The notes beneath the pieces are model-generated. The model did no database searches. It was not told where the DNA came from and worked only from the letters and a program-made list of their open reading frames with translations. This document shows positions 17,101 through 24,525 of a stretch of DNA of 64,000 nt, one piece after another. The first letter of the stretch is position 1. The number at the start of each line of letters is the position of its first letter. This DNA is from JAVBNH01 sp031551635. Lineage in GTDB: Bacteria > Bacillota > Clostridia > Oscillospirales > Acutalibacteraceae. Location: the NCBI GenBank assembly GCA_031551635.1, contig JAVBNH010000015.1, positions 1 to 64,000 on the forward strand, written 5' to 3'. The position numbers and the translations under genes were made by a program.

Positions 17101-18131
17101 GCGACTAAAGGAAACGATATTTTAAGTGCATTCCGGTAAAAGAAAGATGACCCTGCTAAACCTAAAAAAGATGAAACACTGCCGGGGTCAATACCCACAG
17201 GTTCAGAAAGGTTATTTTCATCTAAATCCGGCAAAATACACTCGGAAAAAAGAAAATCACTGCTTGTGTATCCGTAATTCATGCAGGAGAGATAATTAGG
17301 TTTATAATTATCGCCGTCGCCAAAGCCGCCGTGGCTAAGACCCAGATTGTGACCCAGTTCATGCATAAATGAACGCCCGTCGATTACAAGTGTCCGCATT
17401 CCCGAGACATTACCCCAGCCGCCCCAGCCGCCGATGCTTGCTGAGTTGACAAACATTGAATGATGAAACACGGGAGAACGCAGATATGTAAGGTTTTCCT
17501 CAGACAAAGCAGTCCATGCTGAATTACTAACGATTCCGTCATAAATAATTTCAGTGCTATATGGAAACGCATTTCCTCCGGCGCCGCCAGGATAGTCATC
17601 CCATGCGATTCCTGTCACATAATCTATGCTTCCCGGTCCGAAATCAATATGAAGATTTATGCCATGCCTGCCAAATTCTTCTGCAGTCATCTCTAGCATC
17701 TGCTGATTGGTTTTACTTACCAAAACTCCTTTGTCGTTGAAGTTATAACTAAGATCATGCATACCTTCCATCCAGTCGACCTCAACAAAAACGTCCCGCA
17801 CACCGACCTCGCAGCCCATCTGGTGAAGTGGGAAGTCAACAATGCCGTCGCTGTTATAATCCGCGCCGTTTGTTTCCCAGATATCAGGAATACCGTCAAG
17901 ATCAGTATCCACCATTTCCGCCGCGTTTGCAGGGCGTGCCGCAGCGATTGCTTGTAGCTCCTCCGGAGATAAGGGTACACCGTCATTCTCTGCCATGGGA
18001 GGAGACTCGGAGATAATTTCATCCTCCACAGCTGGATTGTCTGCCCGGACGCTAAATGAGCCCGGCATTGCTCCGAAAACCAATAACAGTGTAAGCAGCA
18101 ATGCCAGGAAACGCTTATAATTCTTTGTCAT
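14121..18131 (-). CDS. Large secreted metzincin metalloprotease with InlB (Flg_new) repeats
   Basis: Secreted or surface protein of 1336 residues. It starts at the ATG with GGAGG 7 nt upstream, followed by a Sec signal peptide (1-30). A calcium-type loop DTDLDGIPD (75-83) is followed by RDVFVEVDWM. The zinc site is HELGHNLGLSH (257-267), with a Met-turn in SCMNYGY (Met284), both intact. From about 398 come InlB/Flg_new beta repeats marked by GWSTTLGG, LYAVW and similar, interleaved with two copies of an unnamed module (LDFKYPNQIRWVHLGTGW and LDFYYPGQVIWINFGSGY). Next are an Ig-like putative domain (about 1010-1095), two more InlB-type repeats and a Cys/His-rich tail. The end is FFGRFACWFCKLWQMILRLF, an aromatic amphipathic tail. 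Probable role: degrading or binding host or environmental proteins or glycans; substrate unknown. Confidence 0.88.
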   Translation of the reverse strand: MTKNYKRFLALLLTLLLVFGAMPGSFSVRADNPAVEDEIISESPPMAENDGVPLSPEELQAIAAARPANAAEMVDTDLDGIPDIWETNGADYNSDGIVDFPLHQMGCEVGVRDVFVEVDWMEGMHDLSYNFNDKGVLVSKTNQQMLEMTAEEFGRHGINLHIDFGPGSIDYVTGIAWDDYPGGAGGNAFPYSTEIIYDGIVSNSAWTALSEENLTYLRSPVFHHSMFVNSASIGGWGGWGNVSGMRTLVIDGRSFMHELGHNLGLSHGGFGDGDNYKPNYLSCMNYGYTSSDFLFSECILPDLDENNLSEPVGIDPGSVSSFLGLAGSSFFYRNALKISFPLVAGKPVDYNGNGNTTDTGIVQDINNDGKLTVLKGSQDWENLRVNCNGVGSLVLLRMYTVSYNTTGGSTAPASQQKLKNQSLHLSSDIPTHDRLTFAGWSTTLGGAVEYAPGALFNIDASTTLYAVWTANENEFTLMLDKNNSSATISSVPIEGTVNGMVKISSTLPACVGSAKKDFVGWALSPSAQVPDYLPGEEISLSEDTTLYGVWSDSTILTGNTAGTCMLDFKYPNQIRWVHLGTGWEENNWTITFQNATSMPTQYAIVKGTSLSGTSWTASALTSSSQNLFSAGTVVPATDYWIKVTANTTNTALISPVAFSVGTSSSKLVSYWANGGTDAPPPALKQDDVPFTISSDVPTREGYIFMGWSTVLGTGTVSYQPGAVYNSNLNLRLFAVWESYTIGMQRLFIDLQGGSPSGFPNVLLTDENGKVTLPAAPTHVDRKNFVGYAESPDAEQYQYLPGETITIRRENTLYALWKDAPQASQSSPVKLDFYYPGQVIWINFGSGYNGNYSAYVRSTYSAILGVTRTLNGSAASWTTDASNPKYLNAGAINASQDVWFRLTSSETNPDLKWETVFSLWENSVAHHTICYFANNGINAPAPQIKMTGTSITLSSETPTRQGYTFKGWGTTAGATVAAYQPGASYSTNSHLALFAIWESNSILSITSADSFNAVGGIGGTFQVTTDSLLPLSYSLSGTVPSGVTINSETGLITILPQTAAGIYNFTVKVSDGVSPDAVQNFTLTVTDYTVKFMNGETEFESKRFAYNTDLSLPTGTPVKVSDNYNTYSFKGWFTSSEGGTQVTAATKVTADAIYYAQFTATPIIYTITFNYNGVYDTKTTTYNGTVTLPAAPTKAADSEWTYEFAGWFTQEEGGTQFTASTPVTANITVFAQWQKTAKPHEHTWNAWYTVTQATCTATGIERHDCTSCDEFQTRETAKLAHIDENKDAHCDICSADMSEDTCGCCSEHNHDLNSFFGRFACWFCKLWQMILRLFGKA

Positions 18132-18169
18132 GAATATCCTCCAAAAATTTATTTTAGTACACCAGTGAA

Positions 18170-18198
18170 AATATAACATTTATTTCCAGTGTTGTCAA
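18170..18198 (-). promoter_or_regulatory. Promoter of the metzincin gene
   Basis: On the minus strand, TTGACA (18198-18193), 17-bp spacer, TATATT (18175-18170), about 39 nt before the start. Close to consensus, so probably strong. Confidence 0.75.
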
Positions 18199-18229
18199 CA
18201 ATTTTTGGATAAATATTATAAAACAAAAG

Positions 18230-19318
18230 TTATTTTATATATATCAGCTTATACTCAGCTGTCCCAAGACCGAATTTTTCAAGGGATTCCACCTGCTGAT
18301 AGGGATTTTTACCGTGCAGCCGCTCGAAAAGGTGCCCGCTTTCGCCTAAAACAAGACCTTCAGGGATGCCGCTGATGATTAAATCCTCGTTTTTTATCAC
18401 GTCAAGGCAGGCTTTTTCTATCGCTACTATATCATCACTCGCCATAATCCCGACGTCAGGCACCAGCGCAGGTGTGGTCATACCCCAGCAGTCGCAAAGT
18501 GCGGTAATCTGAGTAAGAACGCTGATATAATAGACATTTCCCGGCTTAAAGGTATCGAGCACGGTTTTTGTCGCAAGCGCGAGCCCGTCCTGAAAATCGG
18601 TGTAATTATGCGAATCAAGGGTAATTGCGCCGCTTGGGCAGACCTTCAGGCAGTGCTGGCAAAGCGTGCAGTGATGGTAATTTACATCGTATTCACCGTT
18701 CCCCGTGAATTTATTAGCGTAATGGTTGCAAGATTCGATGCACTGCGAGCAGTGTGTGCATTTTTCGCCGTCCCAGACAAGACCGCCCTCGAGCGAATGA
18801 ATTTCGCCGCGCGTTCTGTCGGTGACGCAGCCCATGGCGATATTTTTACACGCGCCGCCGAAGCCGCATGAGCCGTGACCTTTAATATGTGAAAAATCTA
18901 TAAGCACATCAGCGTCGTTAATGAGTCCGGCGACATCGACATGCTTCAGCTTGCGAAAGTCGACTTTTTTTGTGTAAAAATACTTGTCAAAAAAACCGCA
19001 GGCATCAAGCACCGGACAGCCGAGATTCGCCTCGGAGTAGCCACGCGTATCGGGCTTTCTGCCATAAACATTATGGTCGGTGATAAAACACCTTCCGCCG
19101 TTATCCTGAATGAATGTCACGAGCTTGCTTACAAAAACAGGCGGAATGGTCGAGTATGTAGTGCGGCTGCCGACATGCATTTTTATAGCGACACTTTTGC
19201 CGCTCACAATCTCCGCCAGCCCGCTCGCCTTCAGCATTCTATCAAATTTTGCGGGAAGGGTCTGCGACTCCTCATACCTTGTAAATGCCATAGGTGCAAA
19301 TAAAACATTTGAAGACAT
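18230..19318 (-). CDS. DUF362 protein with two 4Fe-4S ferredoxin motifs
   Basis: The 362 residues contain a DUF362 domain (IKMHVG, FITDHNVYGR, HIKGHGSCGFGGACKNIAMG) interrupted by a bacterial-type ferredoxin insert. Cys187, 190, 193, 197 and Cys217, 220, 223, 227 form two CxxCxxCxxxC clusters. A redox role is likely, but the reaction of this family is not known. The start ATG at 19318 leaves a weak ribosome site (GGAT about 14 nt upstream). A longer start overlapping the previous gene is rejected, because MSSNVLFAPM is the natural N-terminus. It follows an esterase gene by 17 nt and is probably co-transcribed with it. Confidence 0.85.
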   Translation of the reverse strand: MSSNVLFAPMAFTRYEESQTLPAKFDRMLKASGLAEIVSGKSVAIKMHVGSRTTYSTIPPVFVSKLVTFIQDNGGRCFITDHNVYGRKPDTRGYSEANLGCPVLDACGFFDKYFYTKKVDFRKLKHVDVAGLINDADVLIDFSHIKGHGSCGFGGACKNIAMGCVTDRTRGEIHSLEGGLVWDGEKCTHCSQCIESCNHYANKFTGNGEYDVNYHHCTLCQHCLKVCPSGAITLDSHNYTDFQDGLALATKTVLDTFKPGNVYYISVLTQITALCDCWGMTTPALVPDVGIMASDDIVAIEKACLDVIKNEDLIISGIPEGLVLGESGHLFERLHGKNPYQQVESLEKFGLGTAEYKLIYIK

Positions 19319-19335
19319 ATAAAATTTTAATCCTT

Positions 19336-20250
19336 TCAAACCATATATTCGGTAAATAATGATGTCATTTCTGAAATTGATACTTCGCTTTCCTTCCACT
19401 CGGGGTGAAGGACACTGAAAACATGCATGAGTGTATTCTTACGGCTCCTGCCCCATCTTCTGTAGCGGTGATAAACATTGTATTCCGAGAGCTTTTCAGA
19501 GAACATATCAGACTGCGATACGATAAAATCCTGCTTGCTGCTAACCATATAAATCGGAGGAAATTTTGTTCCGCCGACAAATTTGCTGGCGTTTAAGTAA
19601 TTGGAAAGCGGGTGGTCGCCCTCAAAAACACCGAGGCAGATTTGTTTATAAGCTTTGAAAAGAATCATGTTCTTTGAAAAAAGCCGAGCCGGGTCAAACG
19701 CGCCGCTGACAGTTCCGACAGCGTTAAAACGAAGTCGCGGAAGGGTAACGCCCAGAGCCTCGCACATATCCTCTCGCCCCATGATTTCGCAGGATATCGC
19801 GACAAAATAGCCACCCGCGGAGTCACCTGTGCAAAAGACATTTTTCATGTCACACTTATATTTAGCGCCGTTTTCGTCAAGCCAATGATAGGCGGCGAAA
19901 ATATCCTGAATCTGCTCAATAATTGTCACATCTGGGCATAAGCGATAACTGATATTGACAACGGTAAAGCCCAGACTGGCGAGATATAGGCAGTAATACT
20001 TATTAAGCTCCTTGTCGCCATACATAAAGCCGCCGCCGTGAATATCGATAATCACCGGCAGATTGTTTTCGGTTCCGTCAGGATAATAAATATCAAGCAG
20101 ATGATATTTATTTCCGTCGTCGATATAAGCGAGGTCGCGGATTTCGGTAATTCCCGCAGTCGGAGTTAGTGTCGCAATACGCTTCTGATCCAAATTCCCT
20201 GTATGCTCCCAAAATTTGAACATCAAGGACTTTGCTTGTTCCATCAACAT
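19336..20250 (-). CDS. Alpha/beta-hydrolase esterase (HSL/BD-FAE-like)
   Basis: The 304-residue esterase has the oxyanion motif HGGGF (71-75), the nucleophile motif GDSAGG with Ser144, and a likely catalytic His in LMHVFSVLHP near the C-terminus. No signal peptide is present, so it is cytosolic. LLDIYYPDG before the HGGG box is typical of carboxylesterases of the acetyl-esterase/lipase group. Start ATG at 20250 has GAAAGAG about 10 nt upstream; a TTG 9 nt earlier is the alternative. First gene of a pair with the DUF362 protein. Substrate unknown. Confidence 0.82.
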   Translation of the reverse strand: MLMEQAKSLMFKFWEHTGNLDQKRIATLTPTAGITEIRDLAYIDDGNKYHLLDIYYPDGTENNLPVIIDIHGGGFMYGDKELNKYYCLYLASLGFTVVNISYRLCPDVTIIEQIQDIFAAYHWLDENGAKYKCDMKNVFCTGDSAGGYFVAISCEIMGREDMCEALGVTLPRLRFNAVGTVSGAFDPARLFSKNMILFKAYKQICLGVFEGDHPLSNYLNASKFVGGTKFPPIYMVSSKQDFIVSQSDMFSEKLSEYNVYHRYRRWGRSRKNTLMHVFSVLHPEWKESEVSISEMTSLFTEYMV

Positions 20251-20345
20251 TTCAATCAACTCTTTCTCTACAATAAATTTTATTTTTCACAATAAATAAC
20301 AAATTTTGTCAAAAGCTCTGAAAAAAATTTGTAACCATTTGTAAT

Positions 20346-20374
20346 TTGAACTTTGCTGTTTTTTTTGGTATAAT
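20346..20374 (+). promoter_or_regulatory. Promoter upstream of the GNAT-DJ-1 genes
   Basis: TTGAAC (20346-20351), 17-bp spacer containing a T-tract, TATAAT (20369-20374). It lies about 165 nt before the first start codon, so the transcript would have a long AT-rich leader. Nothing else was recognised in 20260-20539. Confidence 0.65.
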
Positions 20375-20539
20375 ACTTTATGGAAGGAATTTCATAATCA
20401 ATCGTTGCCATAACAATATTATAAGACTTATTGTATCATATTATAAAATATAATTCAAACATTTTACCAAGATTCGTATATAATGACCGGATATTTTTGC
20501 ATATTTTTTAATTTTACATAATTTAAGAAGGTTGTTGTT

Positions 20540-21439
20540 TTGGAAAAGAATAATAAAATTTATCATGCTGATTTTAAGGATGTTCCGGGATTAAAAGAAC
20601 TCTGGAAAGAAGCTTTTGCAGAAGAAGATGCATATATAAATCTTTTTTTTGAATCTTTGTTTTCTTCCGCGAATGTTATCTGCGTAAAAGAAAATAACAC
20701 AATCTGTTCCGCGCTTTATTTGCTTGAGTGCAAAATAAATTTGTTAAGCAAGGATTATAAAGCCTTTTATGTTTATGCCGCAGGGACTTTAAACGAGCAC
20801 AGAAATAAGGGGTATATGGGCGAGCTTCTGGAATATGCGAAGGTTTTTTGCAAAAAGCTTGAGGCTGAGGCGATTTGTCTTTTTCCCGCAAGTGAAAAGC
20901 TCTATGATTATTACTCAAAAAGAGATTATCTGACTGTTTTTAAACGCAAGGAATTACAGCTTGAAAAGCAAACAATAAGACTTTTGGCTTCAAAAAATAA
21001 TGAAATTAAACCTGCTACTGCTGAAAATATCAAGCTGATTCGCGATAAAGCACTAAAGAATTCCGATTTTCTTGAATGGAACACGGAAATTTTAGCTTAT
21101 CAGCTTTCTTTAAACAGTCTTGACGCTGGAGAGGCATTTGTTCTTTTTCAAGATGATGCTCCTGTCGCATATGTAATTTCACAGATGCAAGACAAAGATA
21201 CCGAAACGCTGAGAATAAAGGAAGCCTTAAGCATCAACAATGACTTCTCTCAAATCTCCGCAATACTTCTGAATGCTTATCAGGCTCAGGATTTTTTAAT
21301 TAATCTCCCTTTGAATTGTCCTCTGACATCTGACAAAATGACGGTTTTTGATGACGGAATGCTACTTCCCTTGAGTGAAGATGTTAAAAATTTATTAAAT
21401 CGAATAAAATTCCTTTACATGGGCTTAAATTTAGGGTAG
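20540..21439 (+). CDS. GNAT-family N-acetyltransferase
   Basis: The 299-residue protein has an N-terminal GNAT domain. YVYAAGTLNEHRNKGYMGEL is the beta4-alpha3 acetyl-CoA site, with the R/Q-x-x-G-x-G/A loop written as HRNKGYMG. EAICLFPASEKLYDYYSKRDY follows. The C-terminal half is less conserved and resembles the second half of Eis-like enzymes. The start is TTG with AAGAAGG 8 nt upstream; there is no nearby in-frame ATG. It precedes the DJ-1-like gene by 38 nt, in the same direction. Substrate unknown. Confidence 0.8.
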   Translation: MEKNNKIYHADFKDVPGLKELWKEAFAEEDAYINLFFESLFSSANVICVKENNTICSALYLLECKINLLSKDYKAFYVYAAGTLNEHRNKGYMGELLEYAKVFCKKLEAEAICLFPASEKLYDYYSKRDYLTVFKRKELQLEKQTIRLLASKNNEIKPATAENIKLIRDKALKNSDFLEWNTEILAYQLSLNSLDAGEAFVLFQDDAPVAYVISQMQDKDTETLRIKEALSINNDFSQISAILLNAYQAQDFLINLPLNCPLTSDKMTVFDDGMLLPLSEDVKNLLNRIKFLYMGLNLG

Positions 21440-21477
21440 AATATATTGATATTGTCAGAAAAGGAATGCATGAGTTT

Positions 21478-22017
21478 ATGGTATATATTTTTTATGCAGA
21501 CGGCTTTGAAGAAATTGAGGGGCTGGCTCCCCTTGATATTTTAAGACGTGCCGATATTGAAGTCCGGTCTGTCGGCATAGGCTCAAAAATGATAACCGGT
21601 TCTCACGGGATAAAAATCGAATGTGATTCCGCCGATTTTGAGCAGTTCGAGCTTGACAGTATTGATGCTGTTATCCTTCCCGGCGGGGCAGCAGGTACAG
21701 CTAACCTTGAGCGTTCGGCTTTAGTGAACGCCGCGCTTGATTATGCCGAGCGCAAGGAAAAGCTCATCTGTGCGATTTGCGCGGCTCCGAGCATTCTCGC
21801 TCATAAGGGTATGCTTCGAGGAATAAAGTCGACGGTCTACCCGACTTTCAAAAAAGAGCTTGCAGGCGCGGTTCTGTCCGATATGCCTGTCGTTAATGAC
21901 AAAAATTTCATCACGGCAAAAGGCGCGGGCGTCTCCCTTGAATTCGCGTTTGAGATAGTCGAATATCTATGCGGAAAAGAAAAAGCTGATGAGATTGCCG
22001 GGAGCATACAATTCTAA
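21478..22017 (+). CDS. DJ-1/PfpI-family protein (YajL/ThiJ-like)
   Basis: The 179 residues start MVYIFYADGFEEIEG, the usual DJ-1 family N-terminus, with the conserved glutamate at 14. The nucleophilic cysteine is Cys101 in ICAICAAPS. VILPGGAAG and KGAGVSLEFAFEIVEYL complete the fold. Family members act as glyoxalase/deglycase-type or stress proteins; the exact activity is debated. An ATG 12 nt earlier overlaps the ribosome site (AAAAGGA) and is less likely. Repeat copy C begins 3 nt after the stop codon. Confidence 0.88.
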   Translation: MVYIFYADGFEEIEGLAPLDILRRADIEVRSVGIGSKMITGSHGIKIECDSADFEQFELDSIDAVILPGGAAGTANLERSALVNAALDYAERKEKLICAICAAPSILAHKGMLRGIKSTVYPTFKKELAGAVLSDMPVVNDKNFITAKGAGVSLEFAFEIVEYLCGKEKADEIAGSIQF

Positions 22018-22020
22018 ATA

Positions 22021-22097
22021 TTAGTACCATATTTGGCTGAATGCTCAATAAAAAACACGACTTGGGTTGTGGGCTTGACAAGCAAAGCCCACATTAG
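22021..22097 (+). repeat. Oriented 78-bp repeat, copy C
   Basis: Starts TTAGTACCATA, contains CTCAATAAAAAACA, and ends CACATTAGA. Hairpin arms are GTGGGCTTGA and GCAAAGCCCAC, so about 8 bp remain paired. It sits 3 nt after the DJ-1 gene stop and 46 nt before the cyclo-ligase start, in the sense orientation. Confidence 0.9.
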
Positions 22098-22143
22098 ATT
22101 GCAGATTATTAACTTCCCTTTAACAGAAAGGCTTGGTCGTTTA

Positions 22144-22734
22144 ATGCTGGATATTAGACCTGTCAAAAAAAGACTTCGTGAAAAATATAAAAGCATCAGA
22201 AAAAGCACCCCGCCAGGAGACAAAAACAGGAACGACATTAAAATAACAAATAAGGTTTTGAATTTATGGAGGTACAGGGACGCTGAAATGATTCTTACAT
22301 ATGTATCTACCGATATTGAGGTTGATACTCGTGAGATAATAACCCAGTCGCTTCAGAAGGGCAAAACCGTCGCTGTCCCGAAATGCATTGACGGCACAAG
22401 GGATATGGAGTTTTATGCTATAAAGGGGTTTGACGACCTTGCTGTAGGCGCGTTTGGCGTGATGGAACCCGTTGCCGAAAAGTGCGAGCTTTTAACCTCG
22501 CTTGAGAATTCACTCTGTATTGTTCCTGCGCTGTCTTTTGACTATAAGGGCTACCGTTTAGGTTACGGCAAGGGTTATTATGACCGTTTTTTATCGACCT
22601 TCACAGGCGAAATCGTCGGTTTATGTTATACCTCTTGTATGTATAAGGATATTTTACCCCACGGAAAGTATGACAAAAAAGTACCGATGATTATAACCGA
22701 AAACAATATCATTTCCACCGAGCAACAGCATTAA
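22144..22734 (+). CDS. 5-formyltetrahydrofolate cyclo-ligase
   Basis: ATP-dependent conversion of 5-formyl-THF to 5,10-methenyl-THF, returning stored folate to one-carbon metabolism (which also feeds PurN and the AICAR transformylase). The 196-residue protein has the N-terminal K/R-rich helix (PVKKRLREKYKSIRK), EVDTREII, the substrate/ATP block VAVPKC, and the signature GYRLGYGKGYYDRFL near 140-154. ATG at 22144 has AGAAAGG upstream; longer in-frame starts run through repeat C and are rejected. MltG follows 24 nt downstream. Confidence 0.92.
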   Translation: MLDIRPVKKRLREKYKSIRKSTPPGDKNRNDIKITNKVLNLWRYRDAEMILTYVSTDIEVDTREIITQSLQKGKTVAVPKCIDGTRDMEFYAIKGFDDLAVGAFGVMEPVAEKCELLTSLENSLCIVPALSFDYKGYRLGYGKGYYDRFLSTFTGEIVGLCYTSCMYKDILPHGKYDKKVPMIITENNIISTEQQH

Positions 22735-22758
22735 GTTGAAAGGCATGAATTAAAGGGT

Positions 22759-24399
22759 ATGGACAATAATACACCAAATTCAAATAATAACAAGGGCGAA
22801 AATCAACAGGATATTATGATTTCAAGGAAGAAGCCGACCCCTGGCAACGCTCAGGCAGGCAACAGCCCTGAAAACAGAAGCGTGATGAGAAACAGTAACG
22901 CTCCTGCAGGGGACAGGTATGTCTCGAGACCGCCTGCTACGGGAAGCAATCCGCCTTCTGCAGCACCGCGGGAGGGCAATGTTCAAAGAACTGTGAGACA
23001 AAGCGGAAACGACCAGAACACGAAGCCTTTCGACACAGTCAACCCTTCTGTGCAGAATCAAAACAGGAATATTCTGAGGAATCCGTCTTCAGGCTCTGAC
23101 GACGGCACAGATATTTATGTGCCGCGAAAATCCTCTGAGAATCCGGTTTACGGTAAAAGGCCTACACAATCCCAGCAGATTCTCAAGCAGATGTATGAAA
23201 ACTCCGGCGAAGCGGCTGAGGCTCCGGTGCGTCCGGCACCAATTCCCGTTTCAAGAAAAAAACCGCCCGCGAACACCCCGGCGCAAACAGCAAAAACAGC
23301 TCCGGGAAAACCGGCTAAGAAAAAAAGAAAGAAATCAGCGGTCATATCAGTTTTGCTTCTTTTTGTCTTTATACTCGGCGCTTCAGCCGCGATTGCGGCA
23401 TATACCATCAGTTGTGTTAATGACATTCTGGCAATTAATGCTCCCTCCGATGTCGTTTCTGTAACTATCAGCGAGGATATGACAACTGCTGAGGTTATCT
23501 CCATACTAAAAGATAAAAATCTTATTAAGAATGAAACCTTCTGCGTTTTAGCCGCGAAATTCCGCAAATTCAAGGACAATAATTATAAAGCGGGCATTTA
23601 TGAGCTGAAGGCAAGTATGGGGCTTGAATCCATGCTCTTCCTTGTTAAAGGAGCGCACGCCTCAGACAAAACCAAAACCCTTGTTTTCCCAGAGGGCTAT
23701 ACTATTGACCAGATTGCCGAAAAGCTTGAAAAATATAATGTCTGCACAAAAGAGAATTTTTATGCCTCGATTGACCAGTTTGATTTTTCGAAGGATTTCC
23801 CCTTCCTTCAAGGAATACAAAACAAAGCCGACCGCTACCGTGTACTCGAGGGCTATATTTTCCCCGACACCTATAATTTCTATATCGGCGAAAACGCGAC
23901 CAGCGTTATAACAAAGTTTTTAACAAACTTCAAGACACACTGGACGGATGCGATGGATGCCAAGGCGAAAAAGCTGAATATGAGTATCGACCAGATTGTA
24001 ATCCTTGCCTCAATCATTCAAAAGGAAGCATATGACAAGGAGCAGATGACTATGATTTCATCTATCCTTCATAATCGATTGAATGACAAAAGCGGAAAAT
24101 TTGAGTATCTCGGCTGCGACTCAACAGGTGACTATATTTATAATTCCAAAAAGGACACAATGACAACTGCCCGTTATGACCTGCTTAGGCATAATTATGA
24201 CACTTATCAGAGCAAGGGTTTTCCTCCCGGAGCTGTAGCGAATCCCGGAGACGACGCTTTGAATGCAGCCCTGAATCCCGAAAACACGAAGTATCTGTAT
24301 TTCAGGCACGACAAGAACGGAAAAATCTACCGCGCGACAACTCAAGAACAGCATGACTCTTATCAGAGAGAAATCGAGGCAATCAATAAAAGACCGTAA
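22759..24399 (+). CDS. mltG: Endolytic transglycosylase MltG (YceG-like) with long cytoplasmic tail
   Basis: Membrane-bound enzyme that cuts nascent peptidoglycan strands. The 546 residues are longer than the usual 340-380. The first ~185 form a disordered Asn/Pro/Gln/Arg-rich cytoplasmic region, followed by KKKRKKS, one membrane helix (about 195-217), a LysM-like segment, and the YceG domain with FPEGYTIDQIAEKL. The catalytic Glu is in SIIQKEAYD (about residue 423), followed by ISSILHNRL and GFPPGAVANPG. The ribosome site is unusual: AAAGG lies almost against the ATG and GAAAGG 16 nt away. The next gene after its terminator is a PBP, consistent with a cell-wall role. Confidence 0.92.
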   Translation: MDNNTPNSNNNKGENQQDIMISRKKPTPGNAQAGNSPENRSVMRNSNAPAGDRYVSRPPATGSNPPSAAPREGNVQRTVRQSGNDQNTKPFDTVNPSVQNQNRNILRNPSSGSDDGTDIYVPRKSSENPVYGKRPTQSQQILKQMYENSGEAAEAPVRPAPIPVSRKKPPANTPAQTAKTAPGKPAKKKRKKSAVISVLLLFVFILGASAAIAAYTISCVNDILAINAPSDVVSVTISEDMTTAEVISILKDKNLIKNETFCVLAAKFRKFKDNNYKAGIYELKASMGLESMLFLVKGAHASDKTKTLVFPEGYTIDQIAEKLEKYNVCTKENFYASIDQFDFSKDFPFLQGIQNKADRYRVLEGYIFPDTYNFYIGENATSVITKFLTNFKTHWTDAMDAKAKKLNMSIDQIVILASIIQKEAYDKEQMTMISSILHNRLNDKSGKFEYLGCDSTGDYIYNSKKDTMTTARYDLLRHNYDTYQSKGFPPGAVANPGDDALNAALNPENTKYLYFRHDKNGKIYRATTQEQHDSYQREIEAINKRP

Positions 24400-24426
24400 T
24401 TTATAATATTTAATGTTTTATGCGCA

Positions 24427-24460
24427 AAACCTCTCACTTAAAAAGCGGGAGGTTTTTTTT
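24427..24460 (+). terminator. Intrinsic terminator after mltG
   Basis: AAACCTCTC and GGGAGGTTT pair (one G-T) around an 11-nt loop and run into eight T residues. Confidence 0.88.
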
Positions 24461-24525
24461 GTATATAATTACATTAATATGGTCAAAATAAAATAATTAT
24501 ATTGAAGTTTTTATTTGGAGAAAAT

